A program made the translations under genes and the position numbers. The notes below the pieces were generated by a model. The model had not been told where the DNA came from. It did not search any database and saw nothing but the letters and a program-made list of their open reading frames with translations. A stretch of DNA of 64,000 bases from Eutreptiella sp. 'Long Island Sound 2002' (lineage: Eukaryota > Euglenozoa > Euglenophyceae > Eutreptiales > Eutreptiaceae), in assembly GCA_964036045.1 (NCBI GenBank), contig OZ038390.1, positions 33,110,819 to 33,174,818 on the forward strand. The letters are read 5' to 3'. Shown here in pieces: positions 62,038-64,000 of the stretch (its first letter is position 1; each line of letters begins with the position of its first letter).

Positions 62038-62345
62038 GGGGGGGGGGGGGGACCCGGGGAGGGGGGAGGGGGAGGGCGGGAAGAGGGGAGGGGGAGAAGG
62101 AGGGGGAGATTGGGTTTGGATTTGGATTTGGATTTGGGGGGCCGGTCTTACGGCTCAGAGGACGCCTGGGGGGTGCTCGATGGCGTCCCCAACGACTCTG
62201 CATATCGGCCGGCCATGCGATTGGACATGCACTCCCCGGGCCCTCAACGGACCCTTCCCCTTGCGCGCCCCATGGGAAGGGGGAGGGGAAGGGCAGGAAG
62301 AGGGGAGGGAGAGAAGGAGGGGGGGGGGGGGGGGCTGAGGGGGTG
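62038..62345. repeat. Duplicated purine-only tract with GGATTT repeats
   Basis: GGGGAGGGGGAGGGCGGGAA and AGAGGGGAGGGGGAGAAGGA occur at about 62053-62110, and a close copy at about 62276-62325. The first is followed by four TTTGGA words. The two purine tracts flank about 170 bp of mixed sequence. Such tracts can form triplex or G-quadruplex structures. Confidence 0.75.
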
Positions 62346-62563
62346 AGGGAGGGGGGGCTGAACCGTGGAGGGTCAACCAAACTCTCCCGGAGGGGGGAAC
62401 CCCCCTTCAAGCAAGCGCAGGCATGAGGGGGGGGGGGTGGGGGGGTTCGGACCCGCGGAGGGGTACCTCGGGCCTGAAGTTGAAAGGGGCAAACGATTGG
62501 TAAGCGGGGGCTTGGGGGAGGGGGGATGCTCCTTCAAAAAGGGGTCGCTCTCCAGCGTCCCTA

Positions 62564-62887
62564 CTGCGGGCCCCTCCTTCTCCGGGTTGACAATTCCTCG
62601 GCCTTCTCCCTGACATCGGCGTTGAGGGCCCGCTCCACCTCCTTGGGCCCCATGTGCTGCTCGTACCAGACCTTGAGCAGGCCCCACACCTCGTTCCACA
62701 GCAGCTCCCCTCCAGTCTCTGAGAACATCAGGGCCGGGGAGATCATGGCGGGGAACCACTTGCCGGCCGCCAGCTCGGCCTCCAGCGCCCCTGGCTGCCA
62801 CACCATGTGCCCGCTGAAGATGCGGGTGGCGTGGGGGCAGCTTTCGGAGTGCTGCAACGCCTTCACGGTCTCCACAAACGTCGGCTC
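62564..62887 (-). CDS. Likely terminal exon of an unrecognised protein
   Basis: The acceptor CTCTGTCACAACAG at 62888 is followed by about 107 codons of globular, non-repetitive protein: EPTFVETVKALQHSESCPHA, HMVWQPGALEAELAAGKWFP, ELLWNEVWGLLKVWYEQHMG and PKEVERALNADVREKAEEL, then a stop. It is rich in Trp and amphipathic helices. I cannot place it in a family. The preceding exon is not visible before the window's right end. It is much more protein-like than other frames in this part. Confidence 0.5.
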
Positions 62888-63600
62888 CTGTTGTGACAGA
62901 GCGTGGGGGTGCGGCAGTGGTGGATGCTGGGCAGGCGGCGGGCTGTTCTCAACAGTGCACCGGCCAATCGGCGAACGCTGACTACCAGAGTTGATGACCG
63001 TCAACTGCCTTTGGTAGAACACCAACCGTCAACCACCAACCACCAGCCACCAACCGCCATTGACCAACCGTAATGTCGCGACCCAAAATTTCAGGCTGTC
63101 CTGAAAACAGCAACAGTATCACCCACAGAAGAGGGCTGGCAGAAAAACGCACAGGTTCAGCGCGAATTTGGATGCACTTCCAGTGTTCGTAGGTGGTGTT
63201 CTCCGGTGCTTCCTAAGGTGGGTTTCAACATGTCACAGGCATTCTGGTGGTCCTGTAAGGATGATCCTGGGCAGGCAGCCGGGGGGCGGGTGTCATTGCT
63301 GAACCGGGCACCAATGCACCAGGGACAAACTTGAGCTGTGCGCACGTTGCGCGCCCCTTTTGAGGGAACAGCGGGACTGTCCCCCACTGTCGCGTCCCAC
63401 TGTGATTCCCACTGTTTCACACTTTCCACAATGCCTTGTCCATTGCCCTAATGGGTGCAACATGCGCACGCCTTTGGGCAGCGTGCCACAATCGAAACAT
63501 GGCAACCCCCACTCCTCAGCACAATTCGGAAATGTGTAGGTGGAGGATGGGAGCTGTGCAAATACCCCCCGGCCAGGGAAGCATTAGAAGGGGGGGAGGG
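62888..63600. other. No supported gene
   Basis: Includes short CCACCAACC words near 63028-63070 that look like a small direct repeat. It would be intron or upstream sequence of the exon at 62.6-62.9 kb. Nothing else was recognised. Confidence 0.4.
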
Positions 63601-63603
63601 GGG

Positions 63604-63785
63604 GTCTGGGACCCAAAAGTGTGTGTACCAAAAATTGCCGACCAGATTTTCCCAATGGGAAATTTCGTTTTTTCGCGCGGCGGTCACTTTGGTCTGGACG
63701 GGGGGGAGGGGGGTCCTGGGGGGGGCACCCCCCCCCCTCCTCCTGCGGTGTGCGGCCGTTCAAATACATCACTGCCCCCGGCACC
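63604..63785. repeat. Family A dispersed G-rich repeat
   Basis: GGGTCTGGGACCCAAAAGTG, TGTGTACCAAAAATTGCCGA, TTTCGCGCGGCGGTCACTTT, a G run, and GCGGTGTGCGGCCGTTCAAATACATC. It is the closest relative of the 13527-13775 copy. Confidence 0.75.
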
Positions 63786-64000
63786 GAGCCCCCCACCACG
63801 GGAGGAAAATTTTCAGGGTTTTTTTTGGGGGGGAGCCAAAATTAGGAGGGGAAAATTTTGATACTACTCCTTAGAAATGAAAGGGGGAAATTGGTATAAG
63901 GCCCCTTGCCTTTGCTTCCTAGTGGATGGTTGCTGTTATTTCTTGGTGGGTTCTGGTCATTTCCTGAGGGAGGGCTTCGGAGATTGTCCACATCAATTTT

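Overview
This window is eukaryotic nuclear DNA. Its protein-coding genes are split by spliceosomal introns with GT-AG borders and matching phases. It also carries a nuclear tRNA-Leu, long microsatellites, minisatellites and transposon relics. Runs of ten or more C or G occur throughout, and most unspliced frames are repeat or low-complexity shadows. The best-supported proteins are a two-pore K+ channel with EF-hands and a HhH-GPD glycosylase of the type found in plants and algae. A green-lineage or other algal protist fits, but I cannot name the species.

Layout. 1-2.3 kb: no gene, C-rich and simple repeats. 2.3-3.6 kb (minus): a single-exon gene joining an OTU1-like ubiquitin-like domain to a catalytically intact RNase III domain. 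3.7-5.9 kb: two inverted copies of a roughly 330 bp satellite around an 82 bp tandem repeat. 9.6-18.6 kb (minus): a TPK-type potassium channel rebuilt from seven exons with consistent phases, plus a second, duplicated version of the last EF-hand exon. 19.5-20.0 kb: a (GT)n tract and tRNA-Leu(UAG). 24.8-25.5 kb: a small transposase copy. 25.6-32.4 kb: mostly repeats.

32.5-55.2 kb (minus): one DNA glycosylase gene of about 315 codons in three short exons, spread over 22.7 kb. Its first intron (6.8 kb) holds a broken organellar rps11 insertion, a Ulp1/DDE transposon relic and a retroelement RNase H relic. Its second intron (15 kb) is mostly a 12.5 kb minisatellite block with successive 94, 82 and 47 bp periods and higher-order duplications.

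55.3-57.1 kb: a TIR-bounded MITE and a local duplication. 57-64 kb: simple repeats, a five-copy 42 bp repeat built on a 16 bp palindrome, one likely exon of an unknown gene at 62.6-62.9 kb, and another copy of a G-rich dispersed repeat.

The confidently identified genes have unrelated roles (RNA processing, ion transport, DNA repair), and I see no pathway cluster. The unusual features are gene architecture and repeat biology: a housekeeping repair gene that must splice across a megasatellite, a channel with two encoded C-terminal tails, and a new-looking UBL-RNase III fusion.
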